A stretch of DNA of 64,000 bases from Bacteroidia bacterium (GTDB lineage Bacteria; Bacteroidota; Bacteroidia; CAIKAF01). Each line of letters begins with the position of its first letter. Positions within the stretch are counted from its first letter, which is position 1. Of this stretch, positions 8,623-17,471 are shown piece by piece. A program made the position numbers and the translations under genes. The stretch is taken from the NCBI GenBank assembly GCA_030427255.1, contig JAUHWY010000009.1, positions 1 to 64,000 on the forward strand, read 5' to 3'. Below the pieces are notes generated by a model. The model did no database searches, was not told the origin of the DNA, and saw nothing but the letters and a program-made list of their open reading frames with translations.

Positions 8623-8959
8623 AGCGTTCGTTTTGTTTGGTAGCCCTCAACCGTACCAAGCCTTGGACTAATGCTTTGAAAAATAAGCGCAGGCCGGGCA
8701 AATCACGGCATTGCCTTCGATGCTTTTACGGATTTTGCCAAAGCAAAAAGTACCAGACTTGCCCAAAGGGCATAAGGCCAAAGTTACGCAAAGCAGGCGG
8801 GCGGCTTTGCTTTGTGGAAAAATTGTGAACAAAGCCCAAGGGGAGGATTAAGCGCAGCCTCCGGCAAAAAAGCAATAGCAATGAAAGGGCAGTCTTGAAC
8901 CAAAGACAAGTGCCTAAAAGCCAAGGGAAGAAGCCAAAGGAAGCGTAGAAGGGAGGAGC
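8623..8959. other. 337-base gap between dnaE and the PUR-like gene
   Basis: No gene or RNA recognised. The minus strand contains a TAnnTTTG match, TAACTTTG (8786-8779), which could serve dnaE with a ~155-base leader, but no convincing TTG lies at the expected upstream spacing. Small dyads such as GCCC-AAA-GGGC occur near 8762. Confidence 0.35.
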
Positions 8960-9319
8960 TTACAAATCGTCGAAGTTTCCTCCTTCGTTGTACTGGTCAT
9001 CGTGTTCTCGAGGCACGTAAACTTGCTCTTCAACAGGGGTAGGATTGTTTTCACGAACATAATCCATTACCTCTTGCAAGCCATCGGCAAACTTAATTAA
9101 GTCCTCTTTGTAAAGAAAAAGCTTGTGTTTTTCGTAAAAGAAGCTGCCATCGGGCCGCATTTTGCGTTTGCTTTCGGTAATGGTAATGAACAGATTCTCG
9201 TCCCGCGTAGCTTTTACGTCAAAAAAATAGGTTCTTTTCCCGGCACGAACCGGTTTCGAAAACTTTTCCGGACGGTGGTTATTGTACTTGTCCTGCATAA
9301 GCGCCTCGTGTATATCCAT
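8960..9319 (-). CDS. PUR-alpha-like DNA/RNA-binding protein (DUF3276)
   Basis: A 119-residue basic protein of the DUF3276/PUR family, the bacterial relative of eukaryotic Pur-alpha; the Borrelia member binds DNA and RNA. The diagnostic core is SKPVRAGKRTYFFDVKATR (residues ~21-39), then ENLFITITESKR, and the amphipathic helix that completes the PUR fold (LIKFADGLQEVMDYV). The C-terminus is acidic and probably unstructured (EHDDQYNEGGNFDDL). It is a single-gene unit: the flanking genes are separated by 337 bases on one side and by the family B repeat on the other. Its target in Bacteroidota is unknown. Confidence 0.85.
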   Translation of the reverse strand: MDIHEALMQDKYNNHRPEKFSKPVRAGKRTYFFDVKATRDENLFITITESKRKMRPDGSFFYEKHKLFLYKEDLIKFADGLQEVMDYVRENNPTPVEEQVYVPREHDDQYNEGGNFDDL

Positions 9320-9372
9320 TCAAATATATCAAAATATATATACGAAAGGGGAGCTTAGGCTTAATGAATTTT

Positions 9373-9521
9373 GGGGGCGTAATCCTGCCCTCCCTGCTAC
9401 GCGCCCTTCCAAAAGGCAGGCCACAGGGGGCTGCAGGGAGTTTGCTGGCGCGCCACTCCTGCAACCCTCCTGTGGCCAATGCCTTTCAGAAGGGCGGGTA
9501 TCCGTTCGGTCAGGCGCCCTT
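9373..9521. repeat. family B long inverted-repeat element, copy 1
   Basis: Arms GCCCTTCCAAAAGGCAGG and a matching right arm ending GCCTTTCAGAAGGGC enclose a ~35-base centre containing GGGAGTTTGCTGGCGCGCC. The right end reads ATCCGTTCGGTCAGGCGCC, the terminal motif shared (in its orientation) with copies near 51.1, 54.2 and 63.8 kb. The TGA stop of the ABC transporter lies inside this end. Confidence 0.65.
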
Positions 9522-11324
9522 AGATTTTTGATTTTCCCTCTGCTGCCTTTCATACATTTCGGCATACAATCCTCCGGAGGCCAACAGGGTTTCGTGGCTT
9601 CCTTCTTCGGCAACTTTTCCGTCCTCCAATACCAAAATGCGGTCGGCATCCTTTAAGGTCGAAACCCGGTGAGATATCAATAAGGTGCTTCTATCTTTCA
9701 TGATGTTTCTCAAATGTCCCAAAATCTTCTCCTCGGTTTCGGTGTCCACTGCCGATAAACAGTCGTCAAAAATGAGCAAGGCCGGTTCTTTTATAATGGC
9801 TCGGGCAATGCTTATCCTCTGTTTTTGTCCACCGCTCAAGGTAATGCCTCGCTCCCCCAATCGGGTTTGGTAGCCTTTGGCAAATTCTAGTATGGAATCA
9901 TGAATGGCTGCTTGTTCGGCACTTTGCTCCATGCGTTTCCATAGTGCATCTTCTGATTCATTGCTTCTATGCAAGCCAAACTGAATGTTTTGGGCAATGG
10001 TGTCCGAAAACAAAAAGACCTCTTGGGGCACATAGCCTATAGCCTCTCTGTAGCTTTCCAAAGGCCAATCTTTTAAGTCGACTCCATCTACCCGAATAGT
10101 TCCGGATTCCGGATCAAAAAACCGCATCACGAGCTGGGCTAGGGTGGTTTTTCCGGATCCGGTGCGCCCGGCTATGGCTAGCGTTTCTCCGGGCTTGAGT
10201 TTAAAGCTCACTTCCTTAAGCGCTTGAATGCCTGTATCAGGATAGGTAAAACAAACTTTGTCAAATTCGAGCTCCCCTTTTAATACGCGTGACCCTCCTC
10301 CGGGCGAAACTATGGCAGGTTCGGTATCCAAAAACTCGTTGATGCGCTTTTGCGAAGCTGCCGCCCGTTGAATGATGGAAGTAATCCATCCCAAACTGGC
10401 TACAGGCCAAGTGAGCATGTTTACATAAATGATGAACTCGGCAATAACTCCGGCAGAAATACCTCCCTGAGATACTTCCACTCCACCAATATACACGGTA
10501 AGTAGGGTGCTAAGCCCTATGAGCATCATAATCAGTGGAAAAAAGAAAGCATTGAGCTTTACCAAATCTAAGTTCCTACGTCGATAAGTTTCTGCACCTT
10601 CTTCGAACATGCCTCCATAGATGCTTTCTCGCCCATAGTTTTTTAGTACGCGTATGCCGGAAAAGGCTTCCTGCACAAAGGAAGAAATGTTAGATAACTG
10701 GGCTTGCACCACTTCGGAGCGCTTCAAAATGGCGCTATTTACCAAATACACGGCCAAAGAAAGCAGCGGCAAGGGAATCAATACATACAAAGTGAGGGTA
10801 GGACTCACCGACAACATGGTACCTATCACCAGCACAAACAACACCAGTAAATTAATGCCGTACATCACGGCAGGTCCCAAATACATCCGTACCCTGGAGA
10901 CATCTTCAGAAATACGGTTCATTAAGTCTCCGGTGGCATTTCGTTTGTAAAAACCATAATCTAAGGCCTGGTATTGGGCATAGATTTGGTTTTTCATGTC
11001 GTATTCAATAAGCCTAGAGGTAACAATAATGGTTTGTCGAACCATAAATAGAAATAGCCCCTTGAGCAAAGCCATTAAAAAAATTAGGCCGGCAAAACCC
11101 AGCAGCAGCCACAGCAGTCTGGATCGTCCTACTTCCAAAAGCTCAGAACCCGTAAACAGCCTGAATAGGTGCAGGTTTTCTACCACAACATCCACCGATT
11201 CCCGAACCAGTCGGGCCGGATAAATGGCAAATATGTTGGATATAATGGTAAATAAAATGCCCAACAACAGCCGGTAACGGTATTTCCAAAAAAAGCGATT
11301 TAGTCTTTTAAGCGATCCCACCAA
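9510..11324 (-). CDS. ABC exporter, fused permease and ATPase (MsbA/MdlB-like)
   Basis: A 604-residue half-transporter in TMD-NBD order that should act as a dimer in the inner membrane. Six transmembrane helices occupy residues ~15-320. The ATPase has Walker A GRTGSGKT (386-393), the Q-loop YVPQEVFLF, signature LSGGQ (496-500), Walker B LLIFDD (516-521) and switch His in LLISHRVST. The Walker B acid is followed by Asp-Cys (DDC) where most exporters have a catalytic Glu; a degenerate site is possible, though Asp there is tolerated in some half-transporters. Substrate (lipid, drug or peptide) cannot be told. The last codons and stop fall in a repeat element. Confidence 0.93.
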   Translation of the reverse strand: MVGSLKRLNRFFWKYRYRLLLGILFTIISNIFAIYPARLVRESVDVVVENLHLFRLFTGSELLEVGRSRLLWLLLGFAGLIFLMALLKGLFLFMVRQTIIVTSRLIEYDMKNQIYAQYQALDYGFYKRNATGDLMNRISEDVSRVRMYLGPAVMYGINLLVLFVLVIGTMLSVSPTLTLYVLIPLPLLSLAVYLVNSAILKRSEVVQAQLSNISSFVQEAFSGIRVLKNYGRESIYGGMFEEGAETYRRRNLDLVKLNAFFFPLIMMLIGLSTLLTVYIGGVEVSQGGISAGVIAEFIIYVNMLTWPVASLGWITSIIQRAAASQKRINEFLDTEPAIVSPGGGSRVLKGELEFDKVCFTYPDTGIQALKEVSFKLKPGETLAIAGRTGSGKTTLAQLVMRFFDPESGTIRVDGVDLKDWPLESYREAIGYVPQEVFLFSDTIAQNIQFGLHRSNESEDALWKRMEQSAEQAAIHDSILEFAKGYQTRLGERGITLSGGQKQRISIARAIIKEPALLIFDDCLSAVDTETEEKILGHLRNIMKDRSTLLISHRVSTLKDADRILVLEDGKVAEEGSHETLLASGGLYAEMYERQQRENQKSKGA

Positions 11325-11449
11325 TAAAAACCGTTAATCTTTGTTGCTTTTGCCTTTCCTGCTCAAGGCAAATCAAAAAATAAGTACTTTAGCAGCCAGA
11401 AACAGGGCAGGCTTTTCTGTCCCAAAAGTACACTAATCAAAGGTTTTTC

Positions 11450-12550
11450 ATGGACATCGAGGTAAAACCTGCTGTGGCAACTTCAGGAGTGCTTCAACAA
11501 ATGGAGCTAATGGACCACGAACAAGTGGTTTTTTGCAACGATAAGGCCAGTGGGCTCAAAGCCATCATTGGTATTCATAATACAACTTTAGGACCCGCAT
11601 TGGGCGGTACTCGGATGTGGCACTATGCCAAGCACGAAGACGCCGTACTTGACGTCTTGCGCCTGTCCAGAGGAATGACTTTTAAAGCCTCCATTGCAGG
11701 CCTAAACTTAGGTGGTGGAAAAGCCGTGATTATTGGCGATTCCAGAACCATGAAAAACGAAGCCCTGCTCCGCAGGTTTGGTAAGTTCGTGGAGTCACTC
11801 AACGGCAAATACATCACCGCAGAAGATGTGGGTATGTCTACCAAAGACATGGAACAAATCCACACGGAAACCGGACATGTAACCGGTCTCCCCGAATACT
11901 TGGGAGGCAGTGGAGACCCCTCTCCTGTGACCGCTTACGGAGTATATATGGGCATGAAAGCTTCAGCCAAGCATGTATATGGCAGCGACAACCTCAATGG
12001 AAAAAAGGTGGTGGTGCAAGGTGCAGGAAACGTAGGTCGGTACCTCATACAACATTTGGTAAGCGAAGGTGCCGAAGTAATGGTGGCCGATATTTTTGAA
12101 GATCGCCTCAAAGAGGTGCAGGCCGTGGCTCCCCAAGCAAAGGTAATTGACCCTGATTCGGTCTTTACCCAAACCATGGACATTTTTGCGCCCTGTGCTT
12201 TGGGCGGAATTTTAAACGACAATACCATTCCCTCCTTAACTTGCGCTATTGTTGCCGGAGGTGCAAACAACCAATTGCAAGAAGAAGGCAAACACGGAGC
12301 CATGCTCATGGACAGGGGAATTGCTTACGCTCCCGATTTTTTGATTAACTCCGGTGGGCTCATTAATGTATACGGCGAAATCGTAGGTTACAACAAAGAA
12401 GTTGCCATGAAAAAAGCCGAATATATCTATGATGTTACACGGAATATACACAAAGAATCTGCTGAATCCCTTGTGTTTAGTGGGGAAGTAGCCGTTCGCT
12501 TTGCTCAAGAGCGCATTCAAAGCATGGCTCAGCTTCGCACCAGAAGCTAA
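11450..12550 (+). CDS. leucine dehydrogenase (Glu/Leu/Phe/Val dehydrogenase family)
   Basis: Catalyses reversible NAD-dependent oxidative deamination of branched-chain amino acids to 2-oxo acids. The 366-residue length suits leucine/valine dehydrogenase rather than the longer glutamate enzymes. Substrate and catalytic residues are visible: LGGTRMW (51-57), Lys79 in GMTFKAS, and the catalytic Lys91 in LGGGKAVI, matching the two lysines of Bacillus leucine dehydrogenase. The NAD-binding Rossmann loop is GAGNVG (191-196). It stands alone; nusB follows after 86 bases with its own promoter. Substrate preference among Leu, Val and Ile is an inference from length and the GGTRM loop. Confidence 0.92.
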   Translation: MDIEVKPAVATSGVLQQMELMDHEQVVFCNDKASGLKAIIGIHNTTLGPALGGTRMWHYAKHEDAVLDVLRLSRGMTFKASIAGLNLGGGKAVIIGDSRTMKNEALLRRFGKFVESLNGKYITAEDVGMSTKDMEQIHTETGHVTGLPEYLGGSGDPSPVTAYGVYMGMKASAKHVYGSDNLNGKKVVVQGAGNVGRYLIQHLVSEGAEVMVADIFEDRLKEVQAVAPQAKVIDPDSVFTQTMDIFAPCALGGILNDNTIPSLTCAIVAGGANNQLQEEGKHGAMLMDRGIAYAPDFLINSGGLINVYGEIVGYNKEVAMKKAEYIYDVTRNIHKESAESLVFSGEVAVRFAQERIQSMAQLRTRS

Positions 12551-12570
12551 GTTAGGCCAATACTTTTACC

Positions 12571-12578
12571 TATTTTTG
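12571..12578 (+). promoter_or_regulatory. Bacteroidota -7 element upstream of nusB
   Basis: TATTTTTG is an exact TAnnTTTG match 58 bases before the nusB ATG. A weak TTAG lies ~15 bases upstream. This would give the nusB-nnr operon its own start downstream of the leucine dehydrogenase gene. Confidence 0.5.
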
Positions 12579-12636
12579 TAGCGAATAGCTTTTTGGAGCT
12601 ATTCTAGGGTGTTTATTAAAGAACGAAAGGAGATTC

Positions 12637-13581
12637 ATGCTAAATCGTAGGCATTTACGTGTTAAAGTATTGCAAGCCTTATATGCGTTTTTTCAATCCG
12701 GACAGCACGATATCGGTTTGGCAGAAAGGCAATTGCTTAATTCCGCCGAGGATATATATCAATTGTACCTCTATCAAATTACCTTGCTGACAGAGCTTCA
12801 TCACCAAGGATTAAAAGAGCGCGATGAGGCAAAGCAAAAATTGCAACCATCTGCACTAGACTTGCAGGAGTCTACCACCTTTACCCGAAATAAGGTATTG
12901 GTGCAACTAAGTCAAATGGAGTCCTTAAATAAAGCGTGCGCAAAACACCATGTTTCTTGGTCTGCTCATCAGGATACCGCCCAGAAACTTTGGCGAAAAC
13001 TGAGGCAGCAAGACTTTTATTTGAGCTACATTGCCTTAGATCAGACCGGCTTTGAAGAAGATAAGGAGTTTGTGCTTCAAATGTTCAAGTTCTGGTTGTT
13101 TGAGGAAGAGCTGCTCGAGTCCATGTACGAAGAGCTAAACATCCATTGGTCCGACGATTTATTCGTGGTTAATGCCGCTATTATGCGAACCTTTAAGGAT
13201 TTACGTCCGGATGGAAGAATTCGACTGCAACGGTTGTACAAAGACGCAGAAGAAGACCGTCATTTTCTCTTGGAGCTTTTCCGTAAAACCATTTTGAACG
13301 AATCTGGTTATGAAGATATGGTCAAGGAGAAAGCCCAAAATTGGGAAATCGAGCGAATCGCGCTCATGGATATCATTCTCATGAAAATGGCGCTCTCTGA
13401 ACTTTTGGAGTTTCCCTCCATACCAGTGAAAGTAACCTTGAACGAATATATTGATTTGGCCAAATACTTTAGTACTCCACGAAGCAATGCCTTTGTGAAT
13501 GGTATTTTAGATAAATTAGCCATAGAATTAAAACAACAAGGCCGAATTCAAAAAACCGGCCGCGGATTAATTGAAAAATAA
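12637..13581 (+). CDS. nusB: transcription antitermination protein NusB (long Bacteroidota form)
   Basis: A 314-residue protein, about twice the E. coli length. The NusB helical fold occupies the C-terminal half, ending in the conserved stretch IPVKVTLNEYIDLAKYFS and FVNGILDKLA. The N-terminus MLNRRHLRVKVLQALYAF resembles the RNA-binding arginine-rich start of NusB, so the ~150-residue insertion lies between the conserved start and the core. NusB with NusE (S10) binds boxA in rRNA leaders. It heads an operon with DUF1573, yajC, ybbR-like, coaE and nnr, an arrangement common in the phylum. Confidence 0.92.
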   Translation: MLNRRHLRVKVLQALYAFFQSGQHDIGLAERQLLNSAEDIYQLYLYQITLLTELHHQGLKERDEAKQKLQPSALDLQESTTFTRNKVLVQLSQMESLNKACAKHHVSWSAHQDTAQKLWRKLRQQDFYLSYIALDQTGFEEDKEFVLQMFKFWLFEEELLESMYEELNIHWSDDLFVVNAAIMRTFKDLRPDGRIRLQRLYKDAEEDRHFLLELFRKTILNESGYEDMVKEKAQNWEIERIALMDIILMKMALSELLEFPSIPVKVTLNEYIDLAKYFSTPRSNAFVNGILDKLAIELKQQGRIQKTGRGLIEK

Positions 13582-13603
13582 ACCCAAACAAATACATAAA
13601 CCC

Positions 13604-14044
13604 ATGCGTACACGTACCATGTTTGCAGCATCTGTTTTTGCTGCCGTAGTTTTGTCTTCTTGCGGAGGAAATGGCAGCGACCCTAAGGCTTCTGTTTCAT
13701 CCGAAGTGGTTGGTCAAACCACCGAAATGAACTTCGAAAACGATACCTACGATTTCGGAGTAATTCAACAAGGCCAAAAGGCAGAGCATGTTTTTGTGTT
13801 TACCAATACCGGAGAACACGAATTGGTGATAGCCAACGCCAAAGGAAGCTGCGGTTGCACCGTTCCCGAGTGGCCTTCTGAGCCCATTAAGCCCGGCGAA
13901 AGCGGAGAAATTAAAGTGGTATTTGACTCTACCGGCAAATCCGGCAAGCAAGAGAAAAAGGTAACCATTACCGCCAACACAGATCCTATAGAAACCGAAT
14001 TGATCATTAAAGGAGAAATCGAAACCCCCGAAGACGCATCATGA
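13604..14044 (+). CDS. DUF1573 lipoprotein
   Basis: The ATG at 13604 is chosen because it gives a standard lipoprotein signal, MRTRTMFAASVFAAVVLSSC with Cys20 as the lipid site; an upstream TTG would add 11 polar residues and overlap nusB. The mature protein is one DUF1573 Ig-like domain: NDTYDFGVIQQGQKAEHVF, FTNTG, then the family's hallmark KGSCGCTVPEWP and IKPGESGEIKVVFDS. DUF1573 proteins are secreted beta-sandwich proteins related to ASPM-SPD-2-Hydin domains with no assigned enzyme activity. It overlaps yajC by 4 bases (ATGA), so translation is probably coupled. Confidence 0.88.
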   Translation: MRTRTMFAASVFAAVVLSSCGGNGSDPKASVSSEVVGQTTEMNFENDTYDFGVIQQGQKAEHVFVFTNTGEHELVIANAKGSCGCTVPEWPSEPIKPGESGEIKVVFDSTGKSGKQEKKVTITANTDPIETELIIKGEIETPEDAS

Positions 14045-14361
14045 TACAACACCTGATTTTAATGGCCAACCCCGAAGGTGGAGGCGGTGGTCCCGAACAA
14101 CTGATATTTCTTGTTCTAATCCTCGTAGTTTTCTACTTCTTTATGATTCGGCCCCAAATGAAAAAGGCCAAAGAGCAAAAGAAGTTTAGAGAATCTATCG
14201 GAAAAGGCGACCGCATTGTTACTGTGGGCGGAATCCATGGAAAAATCATTGATGTAGAAGAAAAAACCTTCATTGTCGAGGTGCTGGATCAAACACGTTT
14301 ACGTGTAGAAAAAACAGCAGTTTCTATGGAAAATACGGCAACCCTTGCCGATAAAAAATAA
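14041..14361 (+). CDS. yajC: preprotein translocase accessory subunit YajC
   Basis: A 106-residue single-span protein with the family order: short N-terminus, one membrane helix with LIFLVLILVVFYFFMIRPQ (residues ~21-39), the basic QMKKAKEQKKF, then a small cytoplasmic beta domain containing GDRIVTVGGIHGKI. YajC associates with SecDF at the SecYEG translocon and is not essential in E. coli. The MIRPQ and TVGGIHG signatures are exact for the family. It is coupled by a 4-base overlap to the DUF1573 gene and followed after 5 bases by the ybbR-like gene. Confidence 0.95.
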   Translation: MIQHLILMANPEGGGGGPEQLIFLVLILVVFYFFMIRPQMKKAKEQKKFRESIGKGDRIVTVGGIHGKIIDVEEKTFIVEVLDQTRLRVEKTAVSMENTATLADKK

Positions 14362-14366
14362 GGGAA

Positions 14367-15311
14367 ATGAAGTGGCCTGAAAGGGTACGGGGAAAAGCCG
14401 GATTGATTTTTTTAGTCTGTCTGGCTACCAGTACCCTTTTTTGGTTTCTTCAAACCCTAAATAAAACCCACCAAACTACCCTCAACCTCTCCCTCGACCT
14501 TAGTTCTATTCCTCAAGGATGGGTTTTAGACAAACAGCAAAAGCCCCAAATTCAAATCCAGGTGCGCGGTCCCGGCTTTGCCCTACTTGGCTTAAATCTA
14601 AAGCATTTTTGGAACCCTTCTGCGCTTCAATTAGCTAGCCCTAGCCTAAAACAAGGCAAGCAGGGGACAAACGTTCTTTATTGGAGTTCAGAAGAATTGC
14701 AGGAGGGGGTCGGCCAATACCTTCCCTCCTCGCTTCAACTGCTTAGTTTAAAACCCAAACAAGTGGAATGGCCCGTGCAACCCTTGGTTCAAAAGGTCCT
14801 TCCTTTGTGCCCAAAGGTTTGGATACAAGACAATGCTTGGAAGCTAAGTCGACCCCTTAAATTGAGCCCCTCCACTATTCCCGTTAGTGGTCCAAAAGCA
14901 TATATGGATTCCTTGTCCTGTTGGTCCTTCCCTTTTTCTATTATGCCTCAAGAAGCTACCAATGGCGCCAAGCAGGTGAATTTGGAACCCCAAGGCCAAA
15001 TGCTGCCCGGCCAAAACGCTGTGCTTGTGGAATGGAGTGTTTCCCGTTTTACAGAAGTACGGGTAGATTTGCCGATCGTATTGCGCAATGCCCCGGAAGG
15101 CTTTGAAATTCAACCGGCTTTTGCCCAAGTTTGGGTTTCGGTGCCCATGGATAATCCGGACATCTCTGAAATTAAAGTTTTTGCAGATTTTTCTGAAGCA
15201 TCCTCAAACAAAAGGTATGTCCCTCTGGAAGTACAACAACCCAAGGAAGGACCAAAGCTTATCCGTTTGGAACCTCATAAGGTGGAACTTTTTAAACGAA
15301 AAAACCCATGA
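14367..15311 (+). CDS. YbbR-like domain protein
   Basis: A 314-residue envelope protein: one N-terminal membrane helix (AGLIFLVCLATSTLFWFLQTL is the region, residues ~11-31) then a soluble part with two or three YbbR-type beta domains. The first covers KTHQTTLNLSLDLSSIPQGW and QIQIQVRGPGFAL; a later one has VSRFTEVRVDLPIVLRN. YbbR (CdaR) in Firmicutes regulates the diadenylate cyclase CdaA; in Bacteroidota the gene sits between yajC and coaE and its role is undefined, so a cyclase link is only inference. Its stop overlaps the coaE start by 4 bases. Confidence 0.75.
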   Translation: MKWPERVRGKAGLIFLVCLATSTLFWFLQTLNKTHQTTLNLSLDLSSIPQGWVLDKQQKPQIQIQVRGPGFALLGLNLKHFWNPSALQLASPSLKQGKQGTNVLYWSSEELQEGVGQYLPSSLQLLSLKPKQVEWPVQPLVQKVLPLCPKVWIQDNAWKLSRPLKLSPSTIPVSGPKAYMDSLSCWSFPFSIMPQEATNGAKQVNLEPQGQMLPGQNAVLVEWSVSRFTEVRVDLPIVLRNAPEGFEIQPAFAQVWVSVPMDNPDISEIKVFADFSEASSNKRYVPLEVQQPKEGPKLIRLEPHKVELFKRKNP

Positions 15312-15904
15312 TGGTTGTTGGTTTGACGGGGGGAATTGGAAGCGGTAAATCTACCGTGGCGAAAGCCTTCGAAAGCCTTGGCGTTCCCGTGTTTTATGCC
15401 GATGCTGTGGCCAAGGACCAATACCGGGATCCCCATTTGATTCAACTTTTGGAAGACCACCTAAAGATGTCCCTTACCGATACCCATGGGGCTTTAGACA
15501 AAAAGGCATTGGCTCAACGCATTTTTTCTGATTCCAAAGCCCGTGAATGGGTCAATGGACTTATTCATCCACGAGTAAAGCATGCTTTTAGAGCCTGGCA
15601 AGATTCCCTAAACCAACCGGCATACGTCCTTAGAGAAGCTGCAATTTTGATTGAGTCCGGAGCTTATCGTGACTGCCGAGCCATTTTGGTGGTTACCGCC
15701 CCTGAAAACCAACGCATTCAGCGGGTAATGAAACGCGATGGACTCTCGGAGCAGGAAGTGTTGAAACGCTTGCAAAGCCAATGGAACGATGAACAAAGAT
15801 TGCGCTTTGCTACCCATACCTTAAGCAACCCCAACGGAGAGGACATAGCCCCAAAAGTCCTTGCCTTGCATCGGCAATTTTTGGAACTTGCTCAAAGCCT
15901 ATGA
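15308..15904 (+). CDS. coaE: dephospho-CoA kinase
   Basis: Catalyses the last step of coenzyme A synthesis, ATP-dependent phosphorylation of the 3'-OH of dephospho-CoA. The 198-residue length is normal. The P-loop GLTGGIGSGKST is at residues 5-16, followed by GVPVFYADAVAKD with the acidic residue used in catalysis, the lid-region IHPRVKHAF, and the typical C-terminal RDGLSEQEVLKRLQSQW. The first of two adjacent ATGs is kept because it forms an ATGA overlap with the upstream stop. It overlaps nnr by 4 bases, placing two cofactor genes in tight succession. Confidence 0.95.
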   Translation: MMVVGLTGGIGSGKSTVAKAFESLGVPVFYADAVAKDQYRDPHLIQLLEDHLKMSLTDTHGALDKKALAQRIFSDSKAREWVNGLIHPRVKHAFRAWQDSLNQPAYVLREAAILIESGAYRDCRAILVVTAPENQRIQRVMKRDGLSEQEVLKRLQSQWNDEQRLRFATHTLSNPNGEDIAPKVLALHRQFLELAQSL

Positions 15905-17415
15905 AGCAATTATTTACCGCAAACGAAACCAGGGCTTTAGATGCTCGAACCATGGAGCTGGAGAACATTTCTTCTTTAGCCTTGATGGAGCGGGCCGCAT
16001 TCTTTTTGGCCCGCCGCTGCCAATGCTTGGTTCAGGCTTTGGGATACGAACCCAAGTACTCCTTGATTGCCGGCCCCGGAAATAACGGCGGGGATGCCTT
16101 GGCCATGGCTCGGTTTTTATCCGCAGGAGCGCAAGTAGAGCTTTGGTATCCGGATACGCCTGAGGCTTGGAGTTCTGATTTTAAAACCCAATTTCAGCTC
16201 TTGGAATCCATAAGTCCACCGGTGCGGTGCCTTCCTTTTGTGCCCGGAAGTTCAGTGCCTATGGTTCAAGAAGGCAGGATTTGGGTCGATGGTCTGTTTG
16301 GTACAGGGTTTAAAGGACCTGTACGTGCCCAATACAGAAAAGTAATCGAGGCATTAAATAGCCTTAGGGCTCCCGTGTTTTCCATTGATGTTCCTTCGGG
16401 ATTTCCTTCCGATGTAAACGATTTGCTGGATTTTGACGGTCTGGCGGTTAAGGCCAAATATACCCTAACGGTAGATCGGCCCAAGCGCGCCATGCTTTCG
16501 GCCGAAGCTGACCCATTTGTAGGCGATTTGATTGAGGTGCCCCTTCCATTTCACCCGCAAGCCTTAGAGGAGCAATGGCCAAAAGCACAACATGTATTGC
16601 TTGAACCCGAAGACTTGGAGGCTTGGTTGCCCAATAGAACCAAGCACAGCCATAAAGGAACCGCAGGGACAGGCTTGATTGCCGGTGGTTCTAAAGACAG
16701 CATGGGTGCTTTGGCTTTAGCCACAAAAGCAATGATGAGGGCCGGATCAGGCAAGGGCTTTGCTTTGGGACCCAAAAATGGAGCAGAAAGTATTCGACTG
16801 CTTGTGCCTGAGGTCCAGTATTTAGTCGGAGGTGAGCATTTTATTGAAAATTGGCCCGATTTACCCGGATTACAGGCCATGGGAATAGGTCCGGGCTTGG
16901 GAACAGAGGATAAAACCAAGAATTGGCTTAAAGAATGGATGCATAGGGCTGCTATTCCTACGGTTTTTGATGCCGATGCCTTAAACCTTTTGGCTCAAGA
17001 ACCTACTTGGTTGAGGTTTCTTCCCGACAACAGCATTTTGACCCCGCATCCGGGGGAATTTGACAGGCTTATTGGAAAAAGCCCAAAAACTCCGGCAGAA
17101 AGATGGTTGGCCCTGCCAGATTTTGCCCAAAAGACCGGGGCAGTGGTAGTGCTCAAAGGGGGAGTTACTGCCATCGCCTCACCTTCAGGAAAAATGTACT
17201 ACTGTTCTTTGGGCTCTCCTGCTTTGGCAACAGGAGGAAGCGGGGATGTATTGACGGGAATCATTACAGCCCTTCTGGCTCAAGGCCTTTTGCCTTTACA
17301 AGCCGCCCTAACCGGAGTGTTATGGCACGCTTTGGCAGGAAGTCTTCATTCAAAGAACCACAGGCCGCACACCCTTTTGGCCGGTGATTTACCCGATCTC
17401 TTAGCTTTGGTTTAA
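15901..17415 (+). CDS. nnr: bifunctional NAD(P)H-hydrate epimerase / ADP-dependent dehydratase
   Basis: Repairs hydrated NADH and NADPH. The N-terminal YjeF_N epimerase domain (~1-215) has AGPGNNGGDALAMAR and the metal-site DGLFGTGF and SIDVPSGFPSD. The C-terminal ribokinase-like ADP-dependent dehydratase (~230-500) has HKGTAGTGLIAGGSKDSMGA, GIGPGLGTE, LTPHPGEFDRL and the anion-hole motif GSPALATGGSGDVLTG. The 504-residue length matches two-domain Nnr enzymes. Both active sites look complete. It is the last member of the nusB operon and overlaps coaE by 4 bases. Confidence 0.95.
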   Translation: MKQLFTANETRALDARTMELENISSLALMERAAFFLARRCQCLVQALGYEPKYSLIAGPGNNGGDALAMARFLSAGAQVELWYPDTPEAWSSDFKTQFQLLESISPPVRCLPFVPGSSVPMVQEGRIWVDGLFGTGFKGPVRAQYRKVIEALNSLRAPVFSIDVPSGFPSDVNDLLDFDGLAVKAKYTLTVDRPKRAMLSAEADPFVGDLIEVPLPFHPQALEEQWPKAQHVLLEPEDLEAWLPNRTKHSHKGTAGTGLIAGGSKDSMGALALATKAMMRAGSGKGFALGPKNGAESIRLLVPEVQYLVGGEHFIENWPDLPGLQAMGIGPGLGTEDKTKNWLKEWMHRAAIPTVFDADALNLLAQEPTWLRFLPDNSILTPHPGEFDRLIGKSPKTPAERWLALPDFAQKTGAVVVLKGGVTAIASPSGKMYYCSLGSPALATGGSGDVLTGIITALLAQGLLPLQAALTGVLWHALAGSLHSKNHRPHTLLAGDLPDLLALV

Positions 17416-17471
17416 ACGTTTATAAGCGTTTATTTTACGGATGGCCTGCTTCTCCATGCCTAAATTCCGGC

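Noticed and set aside
8623..8959. tRNA or small RNA gene sought in the gap upstream of dnaE
   Set aside because: No cloverleaf, no CCA end, and no strong structure beyond short dyads.
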